A stretch of 64,000 nt of DNA from Gammaproteobacteria bacterium (GTDB lineage Bacteria; Pseudomonadota; Gammaproteobacteria; Burkholderiales; Nitrosomonadaceae): assembly GCA_015709635.1 (NCBI GenBank), contig CP054180.1, positions 186,001-250,000 on the forward strand. The letters run 5' to 3'. The translations under genes and the position numbers were made by a program. Under the pieces are notes generated by a model. It searched no databases. It was given only the letters and a program-made list of their open reading frames with translations, and had not been told where the DNA came from. Below are positions 45,235 through 55,900 of this stretch, in pieces (the first letter of the stretch is position 1; every line of letters starts with the position of its first letter).

Positions 45235-46140
45235 CTATGACGACTGTGTCCGTGATATTCTTCCCATCTTGCCGCTCTGATAGTCTATCTTGGCTTGGCG
45301 AATTTCTTCCGCAGTATTCATGACAAACGGGCCGCTGCCTGCGATGGGTTCGTCGATGGGCTCACCACTCAGCAACAGTGCGATGGTATCGGGCTCGCTG
45401 CTGATGCGAATATGATCACCTGCCCGATCGAACAAGCCAACTTCCGCTGCATTGAGAGTTTCAGAATTATTGACGCGCACCGAACCTTTGAGCACTGCCA
45501 GCAAAGTGTTGTAACCATCCGGCACGGCAAGGTCGATAGACTGATCGCTGGTCAAGCGCAAATCCCATACGTCCATCGGCGTAAAGGTATGGGCTGGCCC
45601 GGTAGCTTCACCGAATTTTCCCGCAATGACGCGCACTTGACCTTTATTATCCGGCAGATCGATGACAGGAATTTGACTAGCCAGGATACTTTGATAACGA
45701 GGCGATGACATCTTGTCCTTGGCTGGCAAGTTGACCCACAATTGCACCATCTCCAGCACGCCGCCATGCCGCGCGAAGTCGCGGCCGTGGAATTCTTCGT
45801 GCACCAGGCCAGACGCAGCCGTCATCCATTGCACATCGCCGGGACCGATTTTGCCGCCGCCACCGGAACTGTCACGATGCTCCACTTCACCGCTATACAC
45901 GATGGTGACTGTTTCAAAACCGCGGTGTGGATGTTCTCCCACCCCATGGCGCTGCTCGGTCGGCGAAAACTCCATCGGCCCGGCGTAATCGAATAATAGG
46001 AAAGGACTGATCATCGAGCCCAGTTCCGGATATGAAAACAGGGAACGTACCGGGAAACCGTCACCCACCCAATGTTGATGGACATTTCGTTGAATGCGCG
46101 ATAGTTTTTTGGCGGATGCTTCAGATTGTATTGTCGGCAT
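45235..46140 (-). CDS. Pirin-family protein
   Basis: A 301-residue bicupin. The N-terminal cupin has GVGEHPHRGFETVTIVYSG and VHEEFHGRDF, supplying the usual metal ligands (three His and a Glu). Bacterial pirins can act as quercetin dioxygenases or metabolic regulators, and the substrate cannot be told here. It lies first in the minus-strand group pirin-YcaC-SnoaL-YcaC and is divergent from the HxlR-type regulator, 107 bp apart, so it may be that regulator's target. Confidence 0.92.
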   Translation of the reverse strand: MPTIQSEASAKKLSRIQRNVHQHWVGDGFPVRSLFSYPELGSMISPFLLFDYAGPMEFSPTEQRHGVGEHPHRGFETVTIVYSGEVEHRDSSGGGGKIGPGDVQWMTAASGLVHEEFHGRDFARHGGVLEMVQLWVNLPAKDKMSSPRYQSILASQIPVIDLPDNKGQVRVIAGKFGEATGPAHTFTPMDVWDLRLTSDQSIDLAVPDGYNTLLAVLKGSVRVNNSETLNAAEVGLFDRAGDHIRISSEPDTIALLLSGEPIDEPIAGSGPFVMNTAEEIRQAKIDYQSGKMGRISRTQSS

Positions 46141-46175
46141 GGCTTATTGCCCTCCACAAGAAATTTATATTTACG

Positions 46176-46191
46176 TGATAGATTAATATCA
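46176..46191. promoter_or_regulatory. Candidate HxlR operator between pirin and hxlR genes
   Basis: TGATA-GATTAA-TATCA is an inverted repeat with 5-bp arms in the divergent gap. Its position between the pirin and regulator genes fits autoregulation and control of the minus-strand group. It is short, so chance occurrence is possible. Confidence 0.4.
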
Positions 46192-46247
46192 TCAGCTTGG
46201 ATTACAAGTACGCACAAAAAGGATACCGTCAAAAAAGGAGGTGAAAA

Positions 46248-46568
46248 ATGCCCAGCAAAGCAGCTTATTGCTCTGTTGAAGTTACATTGAAAGTGATTGG
46301 GGGACGATGGAAGGTTTTGATTATTCATCAGCTGTTAAACGGCACCATGCGATTCAACCAGCTGCAAAGGGATTTGACAGGCATTACTCATCGTACCTTG
46401 AGCCGACAGTTGCGGGAGATGGAAGCCGATCAATTGGTCGTCAGAAATAATTTCAACGAGATTCCTCCACGCGTCGAATATTCGTTGTCGCCATTGGGAC
46501 ATTCACTTAAAACCATTTTGTTTGCGATGGATGAATGGGGAAGAAAATATCATGTTACGATCAGATAA
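46248..46568 (+). CDS. HxlR-family transcriptional regulator
   Basis: A 106-residue winged-helix repressor/activator. It begins MPSKAAYCSVEVTLKVIGGR with the conserved N-terminal Cys and GGRWK motif, then RFNQLQRDLTGITHRTLSRQ (recognition helix) and a wing with PPRVEYSLSPLG. Homologues such as YodB/CatR sense quinones or diamide through the N-terminal Cys. A near-perfect ribosome-binding site, AAGGAGGTG, precedes it. The neighbouring reductases and pirin make a quinone or electrophile signal plausible, by inference. Confidence 0.93.
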   Translation: MPSKAAYCSVEVTLKVIGGRWKVLIIHQLLNGTMRFNQLQRDLTGITHRTLSRQLREMEADQLVVRNNFNEIPPRVEYSLSPLGHSLKTILFAMDEWGRKYHVTIR

Positions 46569-46729
46569 AGTGCGTGTTTTATTGCACCCGATATGAATTT
46601 CCCCCCATTCGTTCTGGCTTTAAATCCGTATCCGTATTACAAGCGCTTCCATTGCACGCAACACAGTGGCGCTATACAGTACCGTTGTAAATAGCTATTT
46701 TGCAGTTGATCAATAAACAGGAAGGTACC

Positions 46730-47290
46730 ATGACAAAAATTATCGGAATTACAGGAAGCCTGCGTAGCGGTTCGTTTAATACCGCCTTGTTGCGCACGGC
46801 TGCAGGATTAATGCCGAGTGGTGTTACGCTGGAGATCGCAACACTCAAGGGTATTCCGCTCTATGATGGGGATGTCGAGGTCAATGAGGGCATTCCTGAA
46901 GCGGTTCTTGTGCTGCAAGAACAAATTGCCGCCGCCGATGGACTATTGTTAGCTACTCCGGAGTACAACAATTCCATACCGGGTGTATTCAAAAATGCGA
47001 TTGACTGGCTATCGCGGCCACCCAGCGGTATTGCACGAATTTTTGGCAATCGTCCGGTTACGGTGATCGGTGCATCGATTGGCGGATTCGGTACGGTTCT
47101 GTCCCAAAATGCTTGGCTTCCTGTATTACGGGCATTAGGTATGCACCCATGGTTTGGTGGGCGGCTACTCGTATCGCGGGCGCACCAAGTTTTTAACGAA
47201 TCAGGTGAGATGATCGATGAAGCGGTGCGTAAGCAATTTCAAGATTTTCTTACTGGGTTTGCAGAGTTTGTTCAAGCTAATAGCAATTAG
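46730..47290 (+). CDS. NADPH-dependent FMN reductase
   Basis: A 186-residue flavodoxin-fold reductase. The phosphate-binding loop GSLRSGSFNTALLRTA lies at residues 9-24, and the FMN/NADPH site TPEYNNSIPGVFKNAIDWL near 80-98. Family members reduce FMN, quinones, chromate or azo dyes. I chose the ATG at 46730 (AGGAAGG upstream). It follows the HxlR gene by 160 bp and precedes the copper ATPase. Confidence 0.9.
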   Translation: MTKIIGITGSLRSGSFNTALLRTAAGLMPSGVTLEIATLKGIPLYDGDVEVNEGIPEAVLVLQEQIAAADGLLLATPEYNNSIPGVFKNAIDWLSRPPSGIARIFGNRPVTVIGASIGGFGTVLSQNAWLPVLRALGMHPWFGGRLLVSRAHQVFNESGEMIDEAVRKQFQDFLTGFAEFVQANSN

Positions 47291-47345
47291 ATCTATGTGC
47301 TTAAGTTTGTAAAGGTAATGACAATGTTCTAAAGGATGGCAAGTT

Positions 47346-49688
47346 ATGACGCACGATCATAAAAAGCATGGCGACGAGCATCACACGGGTAATCCGTCTG
47401 TAGCGATTGATCCTGTTTGCGGCATGCAAGTCGACGTGCATAGCGCAAAATACCATGCGGAACATAATGAACGGACTTACTATTTCTGTTCGACACACTG
47501 CCGCGATAAATTCGTGGCCGCGCCAAGTGCTTACTTAGCCAGTAAGACTCCTGGCGAAGAGTCTCTGCCTGATGCCATTTATACCTGCCCCATGCATCCG
47601 CAAGTGCGGCAAATCGGGCCGGGGAGTTGCCCGATTTGCGGCATGGCGCTGGAGCCGGCCGAAGTATCGCTGAATGCTGCACCGAGCGAGGAACTCGCGG
47701 ATATAACCCGCCGCTTCCGGATTGGCCTCCTATTAGCCGCGCCGGTCTTCATCATGGAAATGGGCGGCCATCTGATCGGATTGGCACATGTAGTGTCACC
47801 CCAAACCTCCAATTGGCTGCAATTGTCATTGGCAACACCGGTGGTCTGGTGGGCGGGGTGGCCGTTTTTTGTGCGCGGCTGGCAATCGATTTCGAACCGC
47901 GCACTCAATATGTTCACACTCATTGCGATGGGTACCGGCGTGGCATGGATCTATAGCATCGTCGCAACCGTCGCACCCGGTCTCTTCCCTGATATCTTCC
48001 GCGGCGATGATGGTTCGGTCGCGGTTTATTTCGAGGCGGCGGCAGTCATCACCGTCCTGGTGTTACTGGGTCAGGTGCTGGAATTGCGCGCTCGTGAACG
48101 CACGTCGGGTGCGATCAAAGCTTTGCTCAAATTGTCACCGACTACCGCCCGCCGTCTTGGTGATGGCGATACCGAAGAGGAAATCAACCTGGACCAGGTA
48201 GTGGCAGGCGATCGATTGAGAGTCCGCCCGGGCGACCGGGTGCCTGTCGACGGCCAAGTGATCGAAGGCAGTTCCAATATCGATGAATCGATGGTGACGG
48301 GTGAATCCATGCCGGTTCGCAAGCAATCCGGAGATCAGGTCATCGGCGGCACCATCAACGGCCAGGGCAGTTTTGTGATGCGCGCGGAAAAAATCGGGCG
48401 TGACACGATGTTGGCGCAGATCGTTCGCATGGTATCGGAAGCGCAGCGTTCACGCGCCCCAATTCAACGCTTGGCGGACATCGTCGCCAGCTGGTTCGTT
48501 CCGGCAGTGATTGTAACTGCCATGCTGGCTTTCGCCGCCTGGGCGATCTGGGGGCCGCCACCGGCCATGGCGCATGCGCTGATCGCGGCCGTCAGCGTGC
48601 TCATCATCGCTTGCCCATGCGCACTGGGCCTGGCGACACCGATGTCGATTATGGTGGGTATCGGACGGGGCGCGACCGCAGGTGTTCTGATCAAGAACGC
48701 CGAAGCATTGGAACGTATGGAAAAGGTCGACACGATCGTGATTGACAAGACGGGCACGCTGACCGAAGGCAGGCCCAGAGTCACGGCAATCCGTCCTGCT
48801 GGCGGCAATATCGGCGAGGATGAACTGCTGCGCCTTGCGGCCAGTCTGGAGCAGGGCAGCGAGCACCCGTTGGCCGCCGCCATCGTAGCCGCAGCCAAGG
48901 AACGCTCGATTGTGCTGGCCAAGGCGGCCGATTTCGATTCGCCGACTGGCAAAGGTGTGCTCGGCAGTGTCGATGGTCACCGGATTGTGCTGGGTAACGC
49001 GAAATTTCTTGCGGAACTGCATATTGATGCCCGGGTATTGGAAATGCAAGCCGATGAACTGCGTCAGAATGGAGCCACCGTGATCTTCGTGGCGGTCGAT
49101 GGCGTGATTGCAGGCATGATCGCCATCGCTGACCCGGTAAAGGAATCCACGCCTGCCGCTATCGATGCTTTGCATGCCGATGGCATCCGCATCGTCATGC
49201 TGACCGGGGACAATCGCACAACGGCTGAGGCGGTCGCGCGGCAACTGGGTATCGACGAAGTGGAAGCGGAGGTGCTACCCGATCAGAAAGCGGCAATCGT
49301 AACCCGATTGCGCCAGCAAGGGCGGGTGGTTGCCATGGCAGGCGACGGCGTCAACGATGCGCCGGCCTTGGCCACCGCCGATGTCGGCATTGCCATGGGC
49401 ACCGGCACCGATGTCGCGATTGAAAGCGCTGGCGTAACCTTGCTGCGCGGCGATCTGCTGGGCATTGTCCGGGCACGGCGTCTATCCCAGGCAACCATGC
49501 GCAACATACGCCAGAATCTGTTTTTTGCCTTTATTTACAATACGGCTGGCGTACCGATCGCAGCCGGCGTGCTTTTTCCATTCTTTGGTATCTTGCTGTC
49601 GCCGATTTTTGCCGCGGCAGCGATGTCGCTATCTTCGGTCAGCGTGATCGGCAATGCATTGCGGTTACACACGATAAAGCTGGAGTAG
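47346..49688 (+). CDS. copA: Copper-type heavy-metal P1B ATPase
   Basis: A 780-residue heavy-metal exporter. Instead of classical HMA domains the N-terminus has a YHS domain (IDPVCGMQVDVHSAKYHAEH, residues 19-65) and a heavy-metal-binding domain (YTCPMHPQVRQIGPGSCPIC, about 80-100). Transmembrane helices surround the CPC metal site (Cys423 and Cys425). The catalytic Asp is Asp467 in DKTGTLTEGRP. The family exports Cu(I) or silver from the cytoplasm. The His-rich leader (HDHKKHGDEHH) may also bind metal. Ion specificity is inferred from the CPC motif. Confidence 0.93.
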   Translation: MTHDHKKHGDEHHTGNPSVAIDPVCGMQVDVHSAKYHAEHNERTYYFCSTHCRDKFVAAPSAYLASKTPGEESLPDAIYTCPMHPQVRQIGPGSCPICGMALEPAEVSLNAAPSEELADITRRFRIGLLLAAPVFIMEMGGHLIGLAHVVSPQTSNWLQLSLATPVVWWAGWPFFVRGWQSISNRALNMFTLIAMGTGVAWIYSIVATVAPGLFPDIFRGDDGSVAVYFEAAAVITVLVLLGQVLELRARERTSGAIKALLKLSPTTARRLGDGDTEEEINLDQVVAGDRLRVRPGDRVPVDGQVIEGSSNIDESMVTGESMPVRKQSGDQVIGGTINGQGSFVMRAEKIGRDTMLAQIVRMVSEAQRSRAPIQRLADIVASWFVPAVIVTAMLAFAAWAIWGPPPAMAHALIAAVSVLIIACPCALGLATPMSIMVGIGRGATAGVLIKNAEALERMEKVDTIVIDKTGTLTEGRPRVTAIRPAGGNIGEDELLRLAASLEQGSEHPLAAAIVAAAKERSIVLAKAADFDSPTGKGVLGSVDGHRIVLGNAKFLAELHIDARVLEMQADELRQNGATVIFVAVDGVIAGMIAIADPVKESTPAAIDALHADGIRIVMLTGDNRTTAEAVARQLGIDEVEAEVLPDQKAAIVTRLRQQGRVVAMAGDGVNDAPALATADVGIAMGTGTDVAIESAGVTLLRGDLLGIVRARRLSQATMRNIRQNLFFAFIYNTAGVPIAAGVLFPFFGILLSPIFAAAAMSLSSVSVIGNALRLHTIKLE

Positions 49689-49802
49689 GTATGGAAAGGT
49701 AAATGACACTTCCGAATTGCTGATTTTTAAGCGGTATAAAACGGGTACTATTCAACTGTGGCAAGGTTTCAGTTCGCAACCTCATAAATCAGGAGACGTA
49801 GC

Positions 49803-50405
49803 ATGGCAAAAGTTCTTGTTCTGTATTACAGCATGTACGGTCATATCGAAATCATGGCTCACGCGGTCGCTGAAGGCGTTCGCAGCGTCGAAAATACCGC
49901 GGTCGCCGTTAAACGCGTCCCCGAGCTCATGTCGGAGGAGGTTGCACGCAGGGTCGGTGCAAAGCTTGACCAGGCGGCACCGATCGCGACGGTGGATGAA
50001 TTGCCGGACTATGACGCCATTATCTTCGGCACGCCTACCCGTTTCGGCAATATGTGCGCGCAAATGCGCAATTTTCTCGATCAGACAGGCCGCATATGGC
50101 TGAATGGCGGCCTGATCGGTAAGGTAGGCAGCGTGTTCACATCCACGGGCACACAGCACGGCGGGCAGGAAACTACGATTACCTCGTTTCATACCACTTT
50201 GCTCCATCATGGCATGATTATCGTAGGTGTCCCTTATTCCTGCCAGGAGATTATGAATATGAGTGAAATTACTGGCGGATCACCTTATGGGGCAAGCACG
50301 CTGGCCGGCGGCGACGGCAAGCGCCAACCGTCCGACAATGAAATCAAAGTTGCACATTTTCAAGGTGTTCACGTCGCTAACGTGGCTAATAAATTGTCAT
50401 CCTGA
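49803..50405 (+). CDS. wrbA: NAD(P)H:quinone oxidoreductase WrbA
   Basis: A 200-residue flavodoxin-like quinone reductase that makes two-electron reductions and so avoids semiquinone radicals. The FMN site begins LYYSMYGHIEIMAHAVAEG, and the second loop is IFGTPTRFGNMCAQMRNFLD. Near the C-terminus GGSPYGASTLAGGDGKRQPS is characteristic of WrbA. It follows copA by 115 bp and is part of the redox block begun by the HxlR gene. Confidence 0.96.
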   Translation: MAKVLVLYYSMYGHIEIMAHAVAEGVRSVENTAVAVKRVPELMSEEVARRVGAKLDQAAPIATVDELPDYDAIIFGTPTRFGNMCAQMRNFLDQTGRIWLNGGLIGKVGSVFTSTGTQHGGQETTITSFHTTLLHHGMIIVGVPYSCQEIMNMSEITGGSPYGASTLAGGDGKRQPSDNEIKVAHFQGVHVANVANKLSS

Positions 50406-50419
50406 TTCATAGGGGTTTG

Positions 50420-50585
50420 CTAGAATTTATAAGTTACCCAGGTGGTAAAGTAATCGACTTCCTTGGCTGCGTGAGCGGTTTTCAAGAAATCGCTGGGAAG
50501 GAAATGCACATAACTTGCCAGGACTGTAACCTGCGAAACTGGCTCCCAGGTTAGTACGAATGCGGGCGAGCTGCCCGAGTAATTT
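50420..50585 (-). pseudogene. C-terminal remnant of an outer-membrane porin
   Basis: On the minus strand, NYSGSSPAFVLTWEPVSQVT and VLASYVHFLPSDFLKTAHAA lead to KEVDYFTTWVTYKF and a stop at 50420. The alternating pattern and terminal aromatic (F) are the last strands of an alginate-export-type beta-barrel. Just upstream (near 50585) the frame hits a stop and similarity ends. It fills most of the 365-bp gap between wrbA and pilJ. It is not a copy of the porin at 40-41 kb, whose C-terminus reads FFMTSLAFRW. Confidence 0.65.
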
Positions 50586-50770
50586 TATCGTTGAATTCAT
50601 CCGCATCAATACGCTCAACTCTTAAAAAGCGTTGTTTTCCAGGTTTTATTCCGCCTTTGGCTATCTCCGTTGGCGGTTAAGCTATCGCTCAACATGCGAT
50701 ATGTCCGACGCTGTTTGTCTTTAAAAAGACCGGACATTCAGGTGATTCTGACTTAAAGCTGGAGAACACG

Positions 50771-52876
50771 ATGGCAGGCAATTTTTCTAAATTTGAATTG
50801 ACGACCGGTTTGGTTGCGTTGGGTAAAAAATTACCGGTAATCGCGGCACCGGCGAGGAAGAGTGTTCCTAAAGGTGCCGCTCTGCTGAGCAATAGCTGGG
50901 TACTGGGCGGCATTGTGATCTTCTTCACTGCGTTGTTGCTCATCACATCGATGATCAGCGTGTGGCAGGCCAGGCAAAGTGCAATTCAACCGGAGCTTTC
51001 CGCGCAGTTACAAATTCACCATGAACGTATCGCAAATGCCGCGCAGTTGGCGCTGATGGGCGATGCGGCGGCATTTGCGCAATTACAGGACAGCCGCAAT
51101 CAGTTCAATCATGTCATTACGCTCTTGTTGCAAGGTGGCTCGTATCGCGACACGGCGCTGCCGGTTGCAGATGAAGGGTTGATGCAAAGTGTGCTCGCGT
51201 ATTCCAAGCATTGGCAGCCGGAAGAAAAAAAGATCGGTTTGATCCTAAACCAGCAGGAATCCCTGCTGCGGCTCAACAGCAGCATCAAAGCGGTCAATGT
51301 CGCGCATAGCCAACTGGCGCGGCGTATCGAGGAACTTGCCGCACGCTTGGCCGAAGCCGGAAATCTGCAGCAAGAAGTGCGCACTGTGGAGACGATCAAA
51401 ATGCAGGCGCGCAGTATCGCCAAAAATGTGAAAACCCTGCTGCCTATCGAATTGCCGATGGCGGAGATGACTGCGCAGCTTGCTCAGGATCATGCGCAGA
51501 TTTCAACGATGATTCAGACTTTGGGACAAGGCAGCAATGGCCTGGGTGTGGCTTCCAGCAAGCATGAGGTGATTCAGGATTTGCTCTCGCATGTCTATGC
51601 GCAACTGAGAAAATTCGACGATCATTTGCACATCATCCGCAAAGAAATTCCAGCGGCAGTGACCGTCGAATCAGCCGTCGATGAGATCGTGAACAACAAT
51701 GCTGCCATGCTGAATATGGCCCGGGTGCTTGACGATGAGATTCAGCAACAACGCAGCCATAGCGCAACGCGATTTAACATGGTGATGATCGCTTTTGGCA
51801 TATGCGTGCTGGCGGCGCTGATTTTTCTGGTGCGCGCGCTGCGCCGCGATGCTTACTATCAGGATTTGGCCAGCCGCAACGAGGTTGAGAAAGCGCAGAA
51901 AGCGATCGTGACACTGTTGGACGACATGAAAAAAATCGCCGATGGCGATCTGACAGTGCGCACCGACATCACCAATCACATGACCAGCGCGATTGCCGAT
52001 GCCATCAACAGCACCATCGAAGAACTTCATACCCTGGTGGAACAGGTCAACCAGGCGGGCGCACTGGTGGTGAAAGCATCGCATCAGGCGCAGCAAGTGT
52101 CATCCGGATTGCTGCATGCGGCCGAGCAACAAACGGCAAAAATCGAACAAACTACGCTGGCCGTTGTCGGCATGACGGAGTCGATCGGCGCGATATCGGA
52201 TATGGCGACGGAGTCCGCCAAGGTTGCCAAACAATCGCTCGCGGCTGCGGAAAAGGGAACGCTGGCGGTGCGTGAATCGATTGCCGGAATGAACGAGATC
52301 CGCACGCATATTCAAGATACTTCCAAGCGGATCAAGCGTCTGGGCGAGAGTTCGCAAGAGATCGGCGAGATTGTCGCCTTGATCACCGACATTACCGACC
52401 AGACCAATGTGCTGGCGCTGAATGCGGCGCTGCAAGCCACTACCGCCGGAGAAGCGGGGCACGGATTTAACGTGATCGCGCAAGAAGTGCAGCGTCTGGC
52501 CGAGCGCTCGGCGGAAGCCAGCAAACAGATCAGCGAGTTGATCGTTACCATCCAGGGCGATACGCGGGATGCCATTGCGGCGATGGAACGCAGCACGCTC
52601 GGCGTGGCGAAAGGAACAAAACGCTCCGATGCGGCGGGACGGGCGCTGGAGGAAATCGAGCAAGTGTCGAAGCAACTGGCGCAGCTGGTGACGCATATTT
52701 TCGACGTCACCAATACGCAGACGCGGGCAGCGCATAAGGTGGTTGCCAATATGGAAGAAATTCTTCATATTACCCGGCAGACGACGCAAGGAACGCTGAA
52801 AACCACGGGATCGATCAAGCAGATCGCGGGATTTGCATCCGAGCTGAAGGCATCGGTATCCAATTTCAAGGTGTGA
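50771..52876 (+). CDS. pilJ: PilJ-type methyl-accepting chemotaxis protein
   Basis: A 701-residue inner-membrane chemoreceptor of the Pil-Chp twitching-motility pathway. Helices lie at about 45-70 and 325-350, enclosing a PilJ periplasmic sensor. The conserved MCP hairpin tip reads EIVALITDITDQTNVLALNA. The sensor shows DSRNQFNHVITLLLQGG and AAVTVESAVDEIVNNN. The family senses pilus-surface contact through major pilin. The ChpA gene follows after 40 bp; no pilG, pilH or pilI gene is next to it in this window. Confidence 0.93.
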   Translation: MAGNFSKFELTTGLVALGKKLPVIAAPARKSVPKGAALLSNSWVLGGIVIFFTALLLITSMISVWQARQSAIQPELSAQLQIHHERIANAAQLALMGDAAAFAQLQDSRNQFNHVITLLLQGGSYRDTALPVADEGLMQSVLAYSKHWQPEEKKIGLILNQQESLLRLNSSIKAVNVAHSQLARRIEELAARLAEAGNLQQEVRTVETIKMQARSIAKNVKTLLPIELPMAEMTAQLAQDHAQISTMIQTLGQGSNGLGVASSKHEVIQDLLSHVYAQLRKFDDHLHIIRKEIPAAVTVESAVDEIVNNNAAMLNMARVLDDEIQQQRSHSATRFNMVMIAFGICVLAALIFLVRALRRDAYYQDLASRNEVEKAQKAIVTLLDDMKKIADGDLTVRTDITNHMTSAIADAINSTIEELHTLVEQVNQAGALVVKASHQAQQVSSGLLHAAEQQTAKIEQTTLAVVGMTESIGAISDMATESAKVAKQSLAAAEKGTLAVRESIAGMNEIRTHIQDTSKRIKRLGESSQEIGEIVALITDITDQTNVLALNAALQATTAGEAGHGFNVIAQEVQRLAERSAEASKQISELIVTIQGDTRDAIAAMERSTLGVAKGTKRSDAAGRALEEIEQVSKQLAQLVTHIFDVTNTQTRAAHKVVANMEEILHITRQTTQGTLKTTGSIKQIAGFASELKASVSNFKV

Positions 52877-52916
52877 CGGCATGGCCGGTCTCAATATCGT
52901 TTGATGGTACAAACAC

Positions 52917-55900
52917 ATGAACGCGCAACCCAAACTTAATATTGCTTCGATAATCGGGATCAAGGACGGCATTTATCAAGTCTTTGCATTGATCGATCAG
53001 ACTCTGGACGTATATAGCCAGCATCCCGGCAAGATCAATCTGCTCAGCGATTGCCGCAATTATATTCATCAACTCGATGGATTGCTTGAAATGCTCGGGT
53101 TAACCAGCATCACCATCGTGACTGAGAAGATGGAGCAACTGGTCGAAGCGTTGCTCAGTAAGAAAATTGAACCCAGTGCGGCGGTTTTCGATGCGCTGAA
53201 ACAATCCACTAAGGCGCTGTTGTACTATCTGAACGAATTGATCGACGGCGCCGGAGAAAATCCGTTGCGCCTGTTTCCGGCGTATCGCGGCTTGATGCAG
53301 GTGTACGGTTTTGAAAATGCACCGGAAAGCGATTTGTTTTTTCCCCGTTTGATGGCCACGCCGGCATTAAAGGCCGAAGCTCCGCCGCTGGATGACGCTG
53401 CCGCCAAAATCCTGGCAAAGCAACTGGGCGCCGAGTATCAGGCCGGTTTGCTGAAGTGGCTGCGCGATCCGTCGAATCAAGATGGTCTGCGGCAAATGGC
53501 CGTGGTTGCGGACAAGATCGAGGAATTTCCCGGAAGCACCGAAGCGCGCGCATTCTGGTGGGTGGCGGCCGGTTTTCTGGAAGATTTGCTGCGCCTGCAA
53601 GGCGGTCAGATCGACCTGCCGGTGCGCCGTCTGTGCGGAAAGATCGAACAAACGATCCGCCATCTGGCGGCGGGAACACCCGGCAATACGTCCGTGTTAA
53701 TGCGGGAATTGCTGTATCACATTGCGCACAGCGAATCGGATAGCCAACGCATCAACGCCATCAAGAACAGTTATGTCTGGCCGAGTCAGGCAAAAGACCA
53801 GGATACGCCGACCTTTGAACAGTCGGAAGCCTTGCGTCCTATCTTGGAAAGGCTGCGCGAAACGCTGATGCAAGCCAATGATATCTGGCGCGAATTCTGC
53901 GCCGGGCAACAGGAAAGTTTGGTTTCTCTACTGGAATACGTCGACTGGCTCGGTCATCAAGCACGGCAGACCGGATATGCGCCCCTAGGGAAGCTGGTCG
54001 ACGCTATCGGCGACACGGTCAGTTATTTGCACGATCATCCCCAGGATGCCAGCGAAGAGCTGGCGATGGAAATGGCTGCCGCGCTGTTGCTGGTGGAAAG
54101 TATCATCGACGACTTTAACAAGCTGCCTGCCGATCTATCGCAGCAGATCGATGTGGTCGTATCCCGTCTGCACGGCATCACACAGGGCAACGTCAGCGAC
54201 CTGCCGGCTGCGCCGACCTTTAAAACGCTGGAAGGTAAGACACAGGAAAAAGAATTGCAAGCGCAAGTGGCGCAGGAAATTCTGACCAGTCTGGCGCAAA
54301 TCGAAAGCATTCTGGATAAATTCTTCTTCGAACCGGCGCAGCGCGAGCAATTGCCATTGCTGTCCGATTTATTCAAGCAAATCTCCGGTACGCTGGTCAT
54401 GCTTGATCTGGAGCGCGCGCATACGTTGCTGCATCTGTGCCAAGGTCTGATCGAGAAACTGTTGAAACCGGGTTACGACATTGCCGAGGCGGAACAAATC
54501 CTGCTCGTCGATGGATTGAGCAGTTTCGGTTTTTACATCGAAGCGCTGCGCAGCGGGCAACCCGACAGTGAGCTGATTGTCGAGGAAGCCATCCAACGGT
54601 TCCAAGCCTCACCGGCGCAACCGAGCGCACCTGTGCCGGTGCCGGAAACGGCCGCTTCCAAGCCTGCCGTCATGACGGAGAAAGAGCCTGCAACTGCTGA
54701 AACCGTACATGCCGGTATCGATCCGGAACTCCTCGATATTTTCCTGGAAGAAGCGGACATCGTGTTCGCCAGCATCGCCGAAGATTTGCAGAAATGCCGC
54801 ATCGACACTGCCGATCGCGAGCCGCTTGCCAGCCTGCGGCGCGGATTTCACACGCTGAAAGGCAGCGGCCGCATGGTTGGGCTGGAAGAAATGAGTGAAG
54901 TCGCTTGGAACGTGGAGCAAGTGCTGAATCTTTGGCTGAGTGAAAAGCGGTTGATCTCCGGTCAGTTGCTGGAGTTGATCGGCAGCGCTCATCAGGCGTA
55001 TGGCGAGTGGTGCCGGAATCTGCGCGAACAGGGCAGCGCCGATGTCGATGCGGCAGCATTGCTGTCGGCGGCGAAGGAATTGTTAACCCGCAAGAAAGCC
55101 GGCAAAAAAACAGCCGCCAAGCCGAAAGCCGAAGCGATCACGCCGGCAACCGAGGCAGTTCAGGCTGCTGCAGCCATAGAATCGCCGCCATCGCTGACAC
55201 CGGCACCAGCCGAAACCGCGCAGGCGCTGCAGCCGTTGCAAACTTTGCCGGCAGCGGCGGAACCATCCGATCGGATCAATCCGGAATTGTTGCAAGCGTT
55301 TCTGGAAGAGGCCGACAGCATCATCCCGCAAATCGGCGGGAAATTGCGCGGCTGGCGCATGTTGCCGCAAGACGAGGATATTCATCATGCACTACTGCGG
55401 CTGCTGCATACGCTGAAAGGCAGCGCGCGCATGGCGGGCGCTTTGCAGTTAGGCGAACTGATCCATGCGATGGAAAGCCATGTGGAAGCGGTTTTTCGCG
55501 ATCGCCTGATTGACGATGCCGCGCTGGATCAGCTCGAAAGCGAATTTGACGCCATCAGCGGCAAGATTGAACAATTGCAGCACAGCGAAAGCGCTGCGGC
55601 TCAAGAACATCAAGCTGCTGTGGCGATCTCAGAAGCGGTACAGCCGCCTGCCGAAACAACCGGATTGCTGCAATCCAAAACGCTGCTGCGCATCAATTCC
55701 GAACTGATCGACCGCCTCGTCAATGACGCCGGTGAAGCCAGCATTTTGCGGTCAAAAATTGAAACACAACTGAGCAATTTCAAACAATCGTTGCAGGACT
55801 TGACGGAGAGCACGCATCGTTTGCACGATCAGTTGCGCGAAGTGGAAATCCAGGCGGAAACGCAAATGCAGTCGCATCTTGCGCAGCAGCATGACAATGA

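Noticed and set aside
52100..52972. 290-codon minus-strand frame opposite pilJ
   Set aside because: The opposite strand encodes the well-conserved chemoreceptor signalling domain; the frame has no family features.
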